Assembly: GCA_910585685.1 (NCBI GenBank)
Contig: CAJUEO010000003.1
Coordinates: 1-64,000, forward strand
Direction: 5' to 3'
From: an uncultured Christensenella sp.
GTDB taxonomy: Bacteria; Bacillota; Clostridia; Christensenellales; Borkfalkiaceae
DNA length: 64,000 nt
This document shows positions 49,105 through 58,541 of the stretch, piece by piece; within the stretch, counting starts at the first letter, position 1; each line of letters opens with the position of its first letter. Position numbers and translations under genes: made by a program. The notes under the pieces are model-generated. The model searched no databases. It was not told the DNA's origin and saw only the letters and a list, made by a program, of their open reading frames with translations.

Positions 49105-49631
49105 AAGCTATTGAGGATCTGTTAGACGCGCTGGGTGCGGACAGAACGTCGGAGGGGCTGAAAGATACGCCGCGGCGCGTTGCGGACGCATACGCCGAGT
49201 TGCTTTTAGGAGAGGGCAAAACCGCCGAAGAGCATCTTTCGCGCACCTTTAACACCAATTGCGGTGATATGGTCGTCGAAACGGATATAAGCTTTTCGTC
49301 CACTTGCGAGCACCATTTAATGCCCTTTTTCGGTAAAATAACCATAGCATACATTCCCGACGGGAAAGTTATCGGGCTCTCTAAGCTTGCGCGCACGGTT
49401 GAAGTTTATGCAAAGCGATTACAGCTTCAGGAGCGGCTTACCCGTCAGATTGCCGAGGAAATTATGCGCTGTTTAAAGCCGAAGGGCGTTTTTGTCGTCT
49501 GCGAGGCTGAGCATACCTGCATGACCTGCAGGGGAGTAAAGAAGCCGGGCAGCAAAACCGTGACGTACTGTTCGCTTGGAGAGTTCGGCAAAGAAAACAG
49601 AGAAGAGGTACTTTCGATAATCGGAAAATGA
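49083..49631 (+). CDS. folE: GTP cyclohydrolase I
   Basis: 182 residues from ATG 49083 with an AAAGGAGG site; the upstream frame is inside folC. The first enzyme of folate synthesis, GTP to dihydroneopterin triphosphate. Motifs: TPRRVADAYAELL, the zinc-Cys/His FSSTCEHHLMPFFGK and the second zinc Cys in EAEHTCMTCRGVKKPG. Length and motifs typical. Its stop overlaps folP (ATGA). Confidence 0.95.
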   Translation: MDREKAIKAIEDLLDALGADRTSEGLKDTPRRVADAYAELLLGEGKTAEEHLSRTFNTNCGDMVVETDISFSSTCEHHLMPFFGKITIAYIPDGKVIGLSKLARTVEVYAKRLQLQERLTRQIAEEIMRCLKPKGVFVVCEAEHTCMTCRGVKKPGSKTVTYCSLGEFGKENREEVLSIIGK

Positions 49632-50407
49632 AGATAGGCAATAAAATTTTTGAAAACTACACCTATGTAATGGCAATAATCAACCTTACCCCCGACAGCT
49701 TTTGGGCGGCAAGCAGAAAGAGTGCGGACGACGTGCTTTTTGCCGTTGAAAAGGCGCAAAGGGAGGGCGCGGCTATAATCGATTTGGGCGCGCAGTCCAC
49801 GCGCCCCGGCTACGTCGAGGTCGACGCGGATACCGAAATAGAGCGATTCGCAAAGCCGCTTGAAATGATTAAAAAGCGGTTTGATATACCCGTTTCGGTC
49901 GACACTTATTTTTCAAAGAGCGCGAGGGTTGCGCTGGAACTTAAAGCCGACCTCATAAACGACGTCTGGGGTTTGACTTATGATAAGGATATGGCAAAAA
50001 CCATAGCGGAATACGGCGCTTCGGTATGTATTATGCACAATGCGAAATGTCCGTTAACGGGGGATATATGGGGGGCAATTACGCAATTTTTGCAAAACAG
50101 CGCCTCGTTAGCTCTGGAAAGCGGCATTGAAAAGGATAAAATCTGCCTTGACGGCGGCATAGGTTTTGCGAAAAACAGGGAGCAGAATATCGAGCTTTTA
50201 AACGGCTATGACAGGCTGTACACCCTGGGATATCCCTTACTTTTGGGCGCAAGCCGCAAATCTTTGTTCGGCGGATTGCCCGAAAACAGACTTGAACAGA
50301 CGGTGGAAAGCTCGCGGCTTGCCGCAAGAAAAAAGGTGCTGTTTGTGCGCGTTCACGACGTTTACGAAAACGCAGAGGCTATAAGAAAGGTTTATGAACA
50401 AGGTTAA
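49628..50407 (+). CDS. folP: dihydropteroate synthase
   Basis: 259 residues. TIM-barrel enzyme, the sulfonamide target, joining pterin and p-aminobenzoate. Motifs: IINLTPDSFWAAS, IIDLGAQSTRPGYV (pABA/pterin site), IPVSVDTYFSKSA and GIGFAKNREQNIELL. Coupled to folE by an ATGA overlap and to folB-folK by a 14-base overlap. Confidence 0.94.
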   Translation: MKIGNKIFENYTYVMAIINLTPDSFWAASRKSADDVLFAVEKAQREGAAIIDLGAQSTRPGYVEVDADTEIERFAKPLEMIKKRFDIPVSVDTYFSKSARVALELKADLINDVWGLTYDKDMAKTIAEYGASVCIMHNAKCPLTGDIWGAITQFLQNSASLALESGIEKDKICLDGGIGFAKNREQNIELLNGYDRLYTLGYPLLLGASRKSLFGGLPENRLEQTVESSRLAARKKVLFVRVHDVYENAEAIRKVYEQG

Positions 50408-51188
50408 AATTCAAGGGCTTGAAATTAGCGCCTGTCACGGCGTTCACGCCGAAGAAAAAGTAAATCCCCAACCCTTTGTATTCGATATCGAAGTGTATTG
50501 CGATTTTGAAAAGAATTGGCAGAGCGACGACTTGGGCAATACCGTAAATTATTCCGCAGTTTGCGACCTTGTGGCAAGAACGGTGTGGGAAAACACTTTC
50601 AACCTCATTGAAACGCTTGCCTATACCTGCGCATATTGCATACTCGATAATTTCGCGGCGCAGGGCGTCGATATAACCGTCTACAAACCGCAGGCACCCG
50701 TAAAGCACAAATTTGACAGGGTGGGCGTAAGCATAAGCGTGAAAAGAACGGTTGCCTATCTTTCGCTCGGCTCGTCGATGGGGGATAGAAAGGCGTACCT
50801 TGACAGGGCGGTCGAGCTGCTTTCGAAGTCGAGCGGAATAAAAGTAACAAAGGTGTCAAGCTATATTCAGACGCAGCCTGTGGGCGGTGTTGCGAAAAAT
50901 ACGTTTTTAAACTGCGCGGCGGAAATTCAGACTTATCTTTCTCCGCACGCTCTTTTGGATCAAATTCACCGAATAGAGAGCGAGTGCGACCGTGTTCGCA
51001 AAGAGCGCTGGGGGGACAGAACGCTGGATATAGATATAATTTTTTACGGCAAGCAGCAGGTTCGAGAGGACGATTTGATTATCCCTCATCCCGAGTATTT
51101 AAACCGTGAGTTTGTAATCGAGCCGCTTAAGGAAATTTGCCCCGAATTTTTGTGTCCGTCTTGTTTAAAAAAAATCAAAAATCTTTAA
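50394..51188 (+). CDS. folBK: dihydroneopterin aldolase / HPPK fusion
   Basis: 264 residues with two enzyme domains. About 1-118 is dihydroneopterin aldolase (LEISACHGVHAEEKVNPQPFVFDIEVY). About 122-264 is 6-hydroxymethyl-dihydropterin pyrophosphokinase (AYLSLGSSMGDRKAYLDRA, RWGDRTLDIDIIFYG, IPHPEYLNREFVIEPL). The fused form is common in Clostridia and makes consecutive steps in folate synthesis. It is the last gene of the folC-folE-folP-folBK operon; no folate reductase is present in the window. Confidence 0.95.
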   Translation: MNKVKIQGLEISACHGVHAEEKVNPQPFVFDIEVYCDFEKNWQSDDLGNTVNYSAVCDLVARTVWENTFNLIETLAYTCAYCILDNFAAQGVDITVYKPQAPVKHKFDRVGVSISVKRTVAYLSLGSSMGDRKAYLDRAVELLSKSSGIKVTKVSSYIQTQPVGGVAKNTFLNCAAEIQTYLSPHALLDQIHRIESECDRVRKERWGDRTLDIDIIFYGKQQVREDDLIIPHPEYLNREFVIEPLKEICPEFLCPSCLKKIKNL

Positions 51189-51247
51189 AAAAAGTCAAAT
51201 AATTAAAAATTCTTTTGTGCAATTTGCACAAATTTTTTTGTAAAAAC

Positions 51248-51276
51248 TGTACAAATGAAAAAAGGTGTGTTATAAT
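51248..51276 (+). promoter_or_regulatory. sigma-A-type promoter
   Basis: TGTACA (51248-51253), 17 bases, TATAAT (51271-51276), 58 bases before the Ppx/HD gene. Confidence 0.5.
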
Positions 51277-51333
51277 TCTGAAAGAGAAGTTTATTTATAG
51301 ACGCGTGCATAGTCACCGTGAGGAGATGGTATT

Positions 51334-52848
51334 TTGGAAAAGATAGGTATTATCGATTTAGGCTCGAATTCTGCGCGGCTTGTCATTGTCAACCTCTTCG
51401 CGGAAGGCTATTTTATGGTTGTGGACGAGCTTAAAGAGAGCGTTAGACTCGGGCAGGATATGGAGCGCGACGGATTTTTGAAACCGGCGCGTGTAGCTGA
51501 AACTATCAAAACCTTGAAAATGTTCAGAAAACTCTGCGACGCAAGCGGCGTTACCAGAATTATAGCCGTCGCTACAGAGGCGGTAAGACGGGCTAAAAAC
51601 CAGAGAAGTTTTTTAGACGAAATTCAAGCGACCTGCGGCATTAAAATAAGGGTGCTTACGTCCGAGGAGGAGGCTATTTTAGTCTACCGCGGCGTAATCA
51701 ACACAATGGACATTCCCAAGGGAATAGTGCTTGAAATAGGCGGCGGTTCGACAAAGATAGTTTACTACAACCGCAGAAATATGTTAAATTACGTCACTTT
51801 GCCCTTCGGAGCGGTAACGCTTACAGGGCTTTTCTCGGGAGACGGATTAAAACCCGAAGAACAGGCTGCTAAGATTGAAGAGTTTTTTACCGAACAGTTG
51901 AAGCAGGTTGAGTGGCTTAAAGAGGTAGACCCCGACGTGCAGATGATCGGCGTTGGCGGCTCTTTCAGAAATCTGTTTAAAATTTCGAAGATGGTGCACA
52001 AGTACCCTCTCGATTGCGTACACAACTACAAAATGCAGACCGAGGACTTTAATCCCGTCTACGATATGATTAAGGTGCTCGACCTTGACCGCAAGAAGAA
52101 GATTAAGGGGCTTTCCGCCGAGCGTGCGGATATTCTGCCCGCCGCGCTTGCGGTTATTCGCGCGTTTATCAACTATATGAACGTGGAGTCGTTTACTTTC
52201 TCGGGCGCGGGACTTCGCGAGGGCTTAATGTTCAATCAGGCGTTACCCTCTACAATCGAAAAGCCCATTGCCGACGTTTTGAACTACTCGCTTACAACGC
52301 TTGTAAAATACTATGACTGCGACGAAAAGCACGTCGAGCACGTTGTAAATTTAAGCATACAGTTATTTAAACAGTTGCGCGTGCTTCATAAATTCCCGAG
52401 GCAATATCTCAAAATACTTAAAGTTGCCGCAATGCTGCACGACTGCGGTATGCGCATAAAATATTACAATCATCAGCGCCACAGCTGGTATATGATTCTG
52501 AACGCCAACCTTTACGGCGTGTCGCACAGGGATATAGTGCTTGCGGCGTTTACGGCTTGTTGCCATAAAAAAGAAGATATTAACGCCTACGATTGGGCGC
52601 GTTACCGCGATATAATTACCGAAGACGATTTGGACGTAGTTAAAAAGCTGGGCGTAATGCTTAGAATTGCAGAAAGTCTTGACAGGGCTAACTCGGGCGT
52701 AATTAAAAGCATCAACTGCGATATTTTGGGCGATTCCGTAATTATGAAAACCGAAATCGAGGGTGACGCAACGCTTGAAATTAAAAATGCGATGGCGGCT
52801 TCGACGGAGTTCAGAAAATCCTTCCACAAAAATCTCGAAATACTGTAA
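51334..52848 (+). CDS. Ppx/GppA phosphatase with C-terminal HD domain
   Basis: 504 residues from TTG 51334 with a GAGGAG site. The N-terminal 300 residues are an ASKHA-fold exopolyphosphatase/pppGpp phosphatase: IGIIDLGSNSARLVI (phosphate-1), LEIGGGSTKIVY (phosphate-2) and GLSAERADILPAALAV (adenosine motif). The C-terminal 190 residues form an HD-type domain (AAMLHDCGMRIKYYNHQRHS with metal His-Asp). It could degrade polyphosphate or pppGpp, so may tune the stringent response. The gene stands alone with its own promoter and terminator. Confidence 0.88.
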   Translation: MEKIGIIDLGSNSARLVIVNLFAEGYFMVVDELKESVRLGQDMERDGFLKPARVAETIKTLKMFRKLCDASGVTRIIAVATEAVRRAKNQRSFLDEIQATCGIKIRVLTSEEEAILVYRGVINTMDIPKGIVLEIGGGSTKIVYYNRRNMLNYVTLPFGAVTLTGLFSGDGLKPEEQAAKIEEFFTEQLKQVEWLKEVDPDVQMIGVGGSFRNLFKISKMVHKYPLDCVHNYKMQTEDFNPVYDMIKVLDLDRKKKIKGLSAERADILPAALAVIRAFINYMNVESFTFSGAGLREGLMFNQALPSTIEKPIADVLNYSLTTLVKYYDCDEKHVEHVVNLSIQLFKQLRVLHKFPRQYLKILKVAAMLHDCGMRIKYYNHQRHSWYMILNANLYGVSHRDIVLAAFTACCHKKEDINAYDWARYRDIITEDDLDVVKKLGVMLRIAESLDRANSGVIKSINCDILGDSVIMKTEIEGDATLEIKNAMAASTEFRKSFHKNLEIL

Positions 52849-52857
52849 AGTGTAACG

Positions 52858-52890
52858 GTGCCGCGGTTAAATACGCGGCACAATTATTTT
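52858..52890 (+). terminator. intrinsic terminator
   Basis: GTGCCGCG (52858-52865) with CGCGGCAC (52874-52881), then AATTATTTTT. Confidence 0.75.
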
Positions 52891-52921
52891 TCAATATAAT
52901 TACTTGAAATTGTAAAAGAAT

Positions 52922-53479
52922 ATGAAATACGTTTTAGCAAGTGCGTCACCGAGAAGGCGCGAACTTTTATCGCAAATATTGCCGCGCTTCGAGGTGGTTC
53001 CGTCCGGTGCGGAAGAAAAAGTTAATATTTCGCTGTTTCCCGAGAAAATGGCTTGCGCCCTTGCGGAAGCTAAGTGCGACGACGTGTTTTCCCTCGACGA
53101 CTCGAAAACGGTAATAGGCTGCGATACTATAGTTGTGTTCGGCGGTGAAATTTTGGGGAAGCCCAAGGACGCTGCCGAGGCGGAAACAACGCTTAAAATG
53201 CTTTCGGGTAAAACGCATTACGTCATTACGGGCGTGTGCGTGCGAAACAAATATAAAAAATTGATTGATTTTGACAGAACTGAAGTCAAATTCAATATTT
53301 TATCCGATGAATTTATCAAAAGCTACGTCGAAAGCGGTTCACCGCTTGACAAGGCCGGCAGTTACGGCATTCAGGACGGAGGGTTGGTAAAGGAATATTT
53401 CGGAAGCTATACAAACGTTGTGGGCTTGCCCGTTACGTTGACGAAAAAATTACTTGACGGAGTAAAAATAGACTTATGA
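52922..53479 (+). CDS. maf: Maf family nucleotide pyrophosphatase
   Basis: 185 residues. Maf proteins hydrolyse dTTP/UTP and modified nucleotides; the Bacillus one affects septum formation. Motifs: ASASPRRRELL at the start, GCDTIVVFGGEILGKPKDAAEA and GSPLDKAGSYGIQD. A TATAAT box lies 22 bases before the ATG and no Shine-Dalgarno sequence is present. The stop overlaps the MreB-like gene start (ATGA), giving a maf-mreB-type pair. Confidence 0.92.
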   Translation: MKYVLASASPRRRELLSQILPRFEVVPSGAEEKVNISLFPEKMACALAEAKCDDVFSLDDSKTVIGCDTIVVFGGEILGKPKDAAEAETTLKMLSGKTHYVITGVCVRNKYKKLIDFDRTEVKFNILSDEFIKSYVESGSPLDKAGSYGIQDGGLVKEYFGSYTNVVGLPVTLTKKLLDGVKIDL

Positions 53480-54492
53480 AAAGCATATCTGTCGATTTCG
53501 GCTCGGGCGTAACAAAAATATATATGTCCGGATGCGGAGTCGTTTTAATGGAAGCAACCTGCATTGCCGTCGAGGAATGTCAAGAAAAGGGAGAAAGGTT
53601 TCTGTCCGTAAAGGCGTACGGGGACAAGGCTCGCGCGCTGTCGGGCAGGGCTGCGGTAAACACGCATATCGTAAACCCCGTTCGCGACGGGAATATCGTT
53701 CACGAAAATCTTGCTGCCGCGCTTTTGGGACACTTTCTCGAAAAAATAGAAATTCCGCGCAAAAAGGCAAAAAAGACGGAAGTAATTTTCGTATTGCCCT
53801 GCGGCGCTAAAAGCGAACTAAAACAGGCGTATCTGCGCGTTGCGGAAGAGTGCGGAATAGGCGCGGTATATTTTACGCTTGCGCCCTTTGCCGCGGTGCT
53901 CGGCCACAACGTGGCAATAAGCGAAAGCGCGCCTATGTTCTGCGTGGATATCGGAAGTTCTATAACAAATATAGCCGCCCTGTCGCAGGACGGAATTGTA
54001 TCGGGCTTTAACGTAAACCTCGGCGGCGGAAATATCGACGTGCATCTCATCGATGAGCTTGCCGAAAACTACAACACCAAAATCGGCGCGCTTACCGCCG
54101 AAAAGCTTAAAAATACCGTCGGAAGTCTGCTGGTCGACGACAATAAAATTAACGTGTTCGAGGGCAGGGAAGTGTCGAGCGGCGCGCCCACTTCGATAGC
54201 CGTCAATTCCGAACAAATTTGCGGCGTCATAAATATGTACGTCGATAAAATTTTGGAATACGTCGAGCTTGTTTTAAAACAGCTGCCTGCGGAAGTTATT
54301 TCGGGCGTAATGCACGGCGGAATTTATCTTTCGGGCGGTCTTGTAAAAATGGACGGGCTTGCCGAGTATATCGAAAAGAGGCTGGGAATTAGCGTCAACG
54401 TTCCCGAAGAGCCTCAGCTTTGCGCCGTTATCGGCGGCGGTATGATGCTTTCCAACGACGACCTTTTGGATAAGTTTGCGACGCAGGAGTAA
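53476..54492 (+). CDS. divergent MreB/Mbl-type actin-like protein
   Basis: 338 residues. Actin-fold ATPase that would help control cell shape. The phosphate-1 loop is SVDFGSGVTKIYMSG, the phosphate-2 loop is VDIGSSITNIAALS, and the C-terminal GGIYLSGGLVKMDGLAEYI corresponds to the adenosine motif. Between them NPVRDGNIVHENLAA is like RPxxDGxI of MreB. The sequence is more diverged than Mbl or MreB of Bacillus. It has no mreC or mreD after it, and a lepA gene follows. Confidence 0.78.
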   Translation: MKSISVDFGSGVTKIYMSGCGVVLMEATCIAVEECQEKGERFLSVKAYGDKARALSGRAAVNTHIVNPVRDGNIVHENLAAALLGHFLEKIEIPRKKAKKTEVIFVLPCGAKSELKQAYLRVAEECGIGAVYFTLAPFAAVLGHNVAISESAPMFCVDIGSSITNIAALSQDGIVSGFNVNLGGGNIDVHLIDELAENYNTKIGALTAEKLKNTVGSLLVDDNKINVFEGREVSSGAPTSIAVNSEQICGVINMYVDKILEYVELVLKQLPAEVISGVMHGGIYLSGGLVKMDGLAEYIEKRLGISVNVPEEPQLCAVIGGGMMLSNDDLLDKFATQE

Positions 54493-54507
54493 ATAGATTG
54501 TAAGAAT

Positions 54508-56313
54508 ATGGCAAAAAAAAGTAATATTCGTAATTTTTGTATTATAGCGCATATCGACCACGGCAAGTCCACACTTGCCGATCGGCTTATGGAGCGCACA
54601 GGGCAGGTTTCCGAGCGCGATATGGAGGCGCAACTGCTCGACTCGATGGATATCGAACGCGAGCGCGGCATAACTATAAAGCTTACGCCAGTCAGAATGT
54701 TTTACAAGGCAAAGAACGGAGAGGAGTACGAGTTTAACCTCATCGACACTCCGGGACACGTTGACTTCACATACGAAGTTTCTCGCTCTCTCGCTGCGTG
54801 CGAAGGGGCAATTTTGATTGTCGACGCGTCGCAGGGCGTTGAGGCGCAGACGCTGGCAAACGTCTATCTTGCGCTCGAAAACAACCTTGAAATTTTGCCC
54901 GTAATAAATAAAATTGACTTGCCGAGCGCGCGTCCCGACGAAATTAAGACGGAAATAGAGGACGTTATCGGGCTGGACGCTTCCGACGCGCCCTTGGTTT
55001 CCGCAAAAGAGGGGCTTAATATCGACGACGTGTTGGAGGCAATTGTTACGCATTTCCCCGCGCCGGACGGAGACGACGGTAAGGAGCTGCAAGCGCTAAT
55101 CTTCGACAGTTATTACGACAACTACAAGGGCGTAATTTTGTTTGTCAGGATAAAGGAGGGGTGCGTAAAAAGCGGTGACAGAATTAAAACTTTCCGCTCG
55201 GACAAGATTTACGACGTTGTGGAAACGGGCGTGTTTGCGCCTAACCTTACCCCTAAAAGCGGACTGTTTGCAGGAGAGGTCGGCTATATAGCCGCTTCTA
55301 TAAAATCAATTCAGGACGTGGCGGTGGGTGATACCGTTACCTGCGCCGACGCCCCCTGCGCCGAGCCGCTGCCCGGTTACAAGACCGTACAAAGCGTGGT
55401 GTTCTGCGGCATATACCCCCTTGACGGAAGCCGTTTCAACGACTTAAAGGACGCAATTTTAAAGCTTCAATTAAACGACGCTTCGCTTATTTTTGAACCC
55501 GACAGCTCGGTTGCGCTCGGGTTCGGTTTTAGGTGCGGCTTTCTGGGGCTTCTGCATATGGAAATTATTCAAGAGCGCATCGAGCGTGAGTTCGGGCTTG
55601 AAATTATAACCACCGCGCCCTCGGTCAGCTATAAGGTTGTAAAAACCGACGGGGAAGAGGTGTTTATCGACAACCCGTCGCACCTACCTCCGCTTTCCGA
55701 AATAGAGCATATGGAGGAACCTATCGTAAAAGCCGATATCTATTCTCCGCCCGATTATTTGGGGCAGATAATGGATTTGTGCCGCGAGAAGCGCGGAGTG
55801 TTTTTACAGATGACTTACCTCGATAAAAGCCGCGTAAGGCTGGAATATAACTTGCCGCTCAACGAAATAATTTTTGATTTCTTTGACGCGATAAAGTCGA
55901 GAACGCGCGGCTATGCAAGCTTCGATTACGAGCTTTTGGGCTATGAGCGCAGTAAGCTTGTAAAGCTTGATATCTTGTTGAACGGGGACGTTTGCGACGC
56001 TCTGTCCATGATAGTTCACGAGGACTCGGCTTACGCCCGAGGCAGAACTCTTTGCGAAAACTTGAAGGAAGCAATTCCCCGTCAGCTTTTCGAGGTGCCC
56101 GTGCAGGCTGCAATCGGCGGCAAAATAATTGCGCGCGAAACGGTTAAAGCCGTAAGAAAGGACGTGCTTGCAAAGTGCTACGGCGGAGATATTACCCGAA
56201 AGAAAAAACTGCTTGAAAAACAGAAAGAGGGCAAAAAGCGTATGCGCCAGATCGGAAACGTAGAGGTGCCGTCGGAAGTGTTTATGCAGATTTTAAAGAC
56301 CAATAAAGATTGA
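54508..56313 (+). CDS. lepA: elongation factor 4
   Basis: 601 residues, the usual length. Ribosome-associated GTPase that back-translocates or aids initiation. G1 is IAHIDHGKSTLADRL, G3 is DTPGHVDFTYEVSRSL, and G4 is NKIDLPSARPD; the C-terminal domain unique to LepA is present (AIGGKIIARETVKAVRKDVLAKCYGGDITRKKKLLEKQKEGKKRM). Starts 15 bases after the MreB-like gene. No terminator seen before the next gene. Confidence 0.97.
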   Translation: MAKKSNIRNFCIIAHIDHGKSTLADRLMERTGQVSERDMEAQLLDSMDIERERGITIKLTPVRMFYKAKNGEEYEFNLIDTPGHVDFTYEVSRSLAACEGAILIVDASQGVEAQTLANVYLALENNLEILPVINKIDLPSARPDEIKTEIEDVIGLDASDAPLVSAKEGLNIDDVLEAIVTHFPAPDGDDGKELQALIFDSYYDNYKGVILFVRIKEGCVKSGDRIKTFRSDKIYDVVETGVFAPNLTPKSGLFAGEVGYIAASIKSIQDVAVGDTVTCADAPCAEPLPGYKTVQSVVFCGIYPLDGSRFNDLKDAILKLQLNDASLIFEPDSSVALGFGFRCGFLGLLHMEIIQERIEREFGLEIITTAPSVSYKVVKTDGEEVFIDNPSHLPPLSEIEHMEEPIVKADIYSPPDYLGQIMDLCREKRGVFLQMTYLDKSRVRLEYNLPLNEIIFDFFDAIKSRTRGYASFDYELLGYERSKLVKLDILLNGDVCDALSMIVHEDSAYARGRTLCENLKEAIPRQLFEVPVQAAIGGKIIARETVKAVRKDVLAKCYGGDITRKKKLLEKQKEGKKRMRQIGNVEVPSEVFMQILKTNKD

Positions 56314-56323
56314 TTTTTTAAAG

Positions 56324-56641
56324 ATGTGTATGTCTTTTTTCGAAAGAGTGTATGCCGAGGTCAGAAAAATACCCAAGGGCAAGGTTGCAACGTACGGGCA
56401 GATAGCCGCGGCTTCGGGCAGTCCGCGCGCGGCAAGGCAAGTAGGTTGGGCGCTGCACTGCAACCCCTATTTCGGTGACGTTCCCTGTCACAGGGTGGTG
56501 TTCAAGGACGGAAGCCTTACCAAGGGCTTTGCGTTCGGCGGAATAGAAAATCAGGCTGCCATGCTCAAAAGCGAGGGCGTGGAAGTGTCGGCGGATTTTA
56601 AAGTCGATATCAAAAAATTCAGTTATGAGGTGGCAGATTGA
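56324..56641 (+). CDS. MGMT-domain DNA alkyltransferase-like protein
   Basis: 105 residues, a single C-terminal alkyltransferase domain. The helix-turn-helix RKIPKGKVATYGQIAAASGSPRAARQVGWALHCNP is followed by the active motif PCHRVVFKDG with the reactive Cys, so the acceptor residue is kept (true ATL proteins have Trp there). The arginine finger and DNA-minor-groove contacts are in the family pattern. It probably repairs or flags O6-alkylguanine. The hemW start overlaps its stop. Confidence 0.82.
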   Translation: MCMSFFERVYAEVRKIPKGKVATYGQIAAASGSPRAARQVGWALHCNPYFGDVPCHRVVFKDGSLTKGFAFGGIENQAAMLKSEGVEVSADFKVDIKKFSYEVAD

Positions 56642-57744
56642 GCGGAATTTACGTTCATATCCCGTTTTGCAAAGCAAAGTGCAGGTACTGCGATTTTGCT
56701 TCGTTTCCCGACAAAATAGGCTTTGCCGAGAGCTATATGGCTTGCGTGTACCGAGAAATGGCAATGCGCTCGAGCGAGCTTAAAAGCTATAATTTCGATA
56801 CGCTGTATATAGGCGGCGGCACGCCGTCGGTAATCGATGAAAACTATATAGTTATGCTCGTTGCAGCGGCGCGCAAGAACTTTAACCTTGCCGAAAATGC
56901 GGAAATAACCATTGAAATAAATCCCGGCACGGTAAGCGCAAAAAAGATAGAAACCTATTTAAAGTGCGGTATAAACCGCTTTTCGGTGGGGCTGCAAACT
57001 GCAATAGACAGGCAGCTTACAGAAATCGGCAGGATACATAATTTGAAACAGTTCGAGCAATGCGCCAAGCTGTTGAAGGGCAGAAATTTCAGTGTCGACG
57101 TAATGATAGGGCTTAAAGACCAAAGCATAGCCGACATAGAAAAAACCATTGAAACTGCGGCATATTCCGGGGCCAATCATATTTCTATGTACGCGCTTTG
57201 CCCTGAGGACGGAACTCCTATTTATACCGATTATTTAAACGGGGAGCTGCCAGACAGCGACGAGGTCGCGGCAATGTACGAGTTCGGCGTAAAGAAATTA
57301 AGACAGCTCGGATTTGAAAGGTACGAGGTTTCCAATTTCTGTAAAAAGGGGTTTGAATCCAAACACAATTTAAACTACTGGAAGCGTGGGGAGTATATAG
57401 GCTTCGGCGTGGCGGCGTCCTCCTGCATAAGCGATACGCGCCTTACAAATACCTTTGATTTGGACGAGTATTTCAAGTGTATTCTGTCAAACCATTTTGC
57501 CGTAAAAGACAGCCAGAAGATAGAGGAAGCAGAGCGCAAGGAAGAATTTATTATGCTCGCTTTGCGCACTTCGAGGGGCTTGAATTTGAATGAATACAAG
57601 ACTTTTTTCGAGGTCGATTTTTTGCAGGAATTTGCCGAAAAAATTCAAAAGGTACGGGAATATACCGAGGTTTCGGACGAATTTTTCAAAATAAAAGACG
57701 AGTATTTGTTTGTACAAAACCAAATTATTACCGAGTTCATTTAA
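56638..57744 (+). CDS. hemW: heme chaperone HemW (radical SAM)
   Basis: 368 residues from TTG 56638, with a GAGGTGG site. Radical SAM enzyme with CKAKCRYC (residues about 10-17, CxxxCxxC), YIGGGTPSVI, and VGLQTAIDRQLTEIGRIH. HemW delivers heme rather than acting as coproporphyrinogen oxidase. The start overlaps the preceding stop. Ends at a bidirectional terminator. No other heme genes are in the window. Confidence 0.9.
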   Translation: MSGIYVHIPFCKAKCRYCDFASFPDKIGFAESYMACVYREMAMRSSELKSYNFDTLYIGGGTPSVIDENYIVMLVAAARKNFNLAENAEITIEINPGTVSAKKIETYLKCGINRFSVGLQTAIDRQLTEIGRIHNLKQFEQCAKLLKGRNFSVDVMIGLKDQSIADIEKTIETAAYSGANHISMYALCPEDGTPIYTDYLNGELPDSDEVAAMYEFGVKKLRQLGFERYEVSNFCKKGFESKHNLNYWKRGEYIGFGVAASSCISDTRLTNTFDLDEYFKCILSNHFAVKDSQKIEEAERKEEFIMLALRTSRGLNLNEYKTFFEVDFLQEFAEKIQKVREYTEVSDEFFKIKDEYLFVQNQIITEFI

Positions 57745-57772
57745 AAAACCGCAAGGCTTGCCTTGCGGTTTT
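57745..57772 (+). terminator. bidirectional intrinsic terminator
   Basis: AAAACCGCAAG (57745-57755) with CTTGCGGTTTT (57762-57772), between convergent genes. Confidence 0.85.
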
Positions 57773-57776
57773 ATGC

Positions 57777-58418
57777 TTATTTTTTAGTGCTTATAATTTT
57801 GCCTCTTTCCCCGTCTACAAGGTATGCGTAAACCGTCTTATCCTTGGTAATAATTCCCACATAGTAATAGCAGCCTTCGTCGTAGATAAGTCTTACATAT
57901 ATTTCCCCGTTGAAAAGCCCGTTTGAAGTCAACGATGAAACAAGCTCGCCGTCATGTTCTATTACGCACTTAACTGCGTCGTCACAGCTCAAAACTCCGT
58001 CATATGTGGCGGTCAACGCCTTGTACGTCTTGCTTTCTCCGTCAATATTTAAGGTTATATCGAGGCTGTCTGTTTCAAACGCTTTTTCGGAGAAGCTCAA
58101 ATAGAACAAGTTGTCTACCGCCTGATAGTTCATTTCACCCTCGTGTCCGCAAAGGCTTATCGAAAGTTCGCTCGGGTTTTTATTCAATTTTACGAAAACT
58201 TCGCATAAGTCGCACATTTCTCCCTTTATACCGTCGGCGCAGTAGGGCTGTTCCTTTTGCGAGCAGTAGATTTTTATATCGACCTCGTCGTCGGAGTAGA
58301 GGTAAATGTCGCTGCGTTTTTCGGAAATATATTCAAGGTAGTCGATGTTTTTCGAACAGCCGGGAACTGTTAAAATTATAACGGTTGCAAGAAGTACGGA
58401 TATAAAAAGTTTTTTCAT
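57777..58418 (-). CDS. predicted lipoprotein, unknown function
   Basis: 213 residues from ATG 58418; the longer frame lacks a signal. Signal peptide MKKLFISVLLATVIIL and lipobox VPGC (Cys at about 21). The mature part is acidic, contains several Cys (YCSQKEQPYCADGIKGEMCDLCEVF), and looks like an all-beta domain with a Tyr-rich end (CYYYVGIITKDKTVYAYL). No family recognised. It is divergently placed to the following gene. Confidence 0.75.
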   Translation of the reverse strand: MKKLFISVLLATVIILTVPGCSKNIDYLEYISEKRSDIYLYSDDEVDIKIYCSQKEQPYCADGIKGEMCDLCEVFVKLNKNPSELSISLCGHEGEMNYQAVDNLFYLSFSEKAFETDSLDITLNIDGESKTYKALTATYDGVLSCDDAVKCVIEHDGELVSSLTSNGLFNGEIYVRLIYDEGCYYYVGIITKDKTVYAYLVDGERGKIISTKK

Positions 58419-58476
58419 AGTATCAAATATATTTTGTCCGCGCGCATTTATGTATAAATTTTGTATTTTCAAACAC

Positions 58477-58505
58477 TTGCATTTTTGTTTTTCTTGTGAT
58501 AGAAT
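58477..58505 (+). promoter_or_regulatory. sigma-A-type promoter
   Basis: TTGCAT (58477-58482), 17 bases, TAGAAT (58500-58505), 36 bases before the ATG at 58542. Confidence 0.6.
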
Positions 58506-58541
58506 AGATAAAATAAAAAATCGGCGGATGCAAATGATAAA

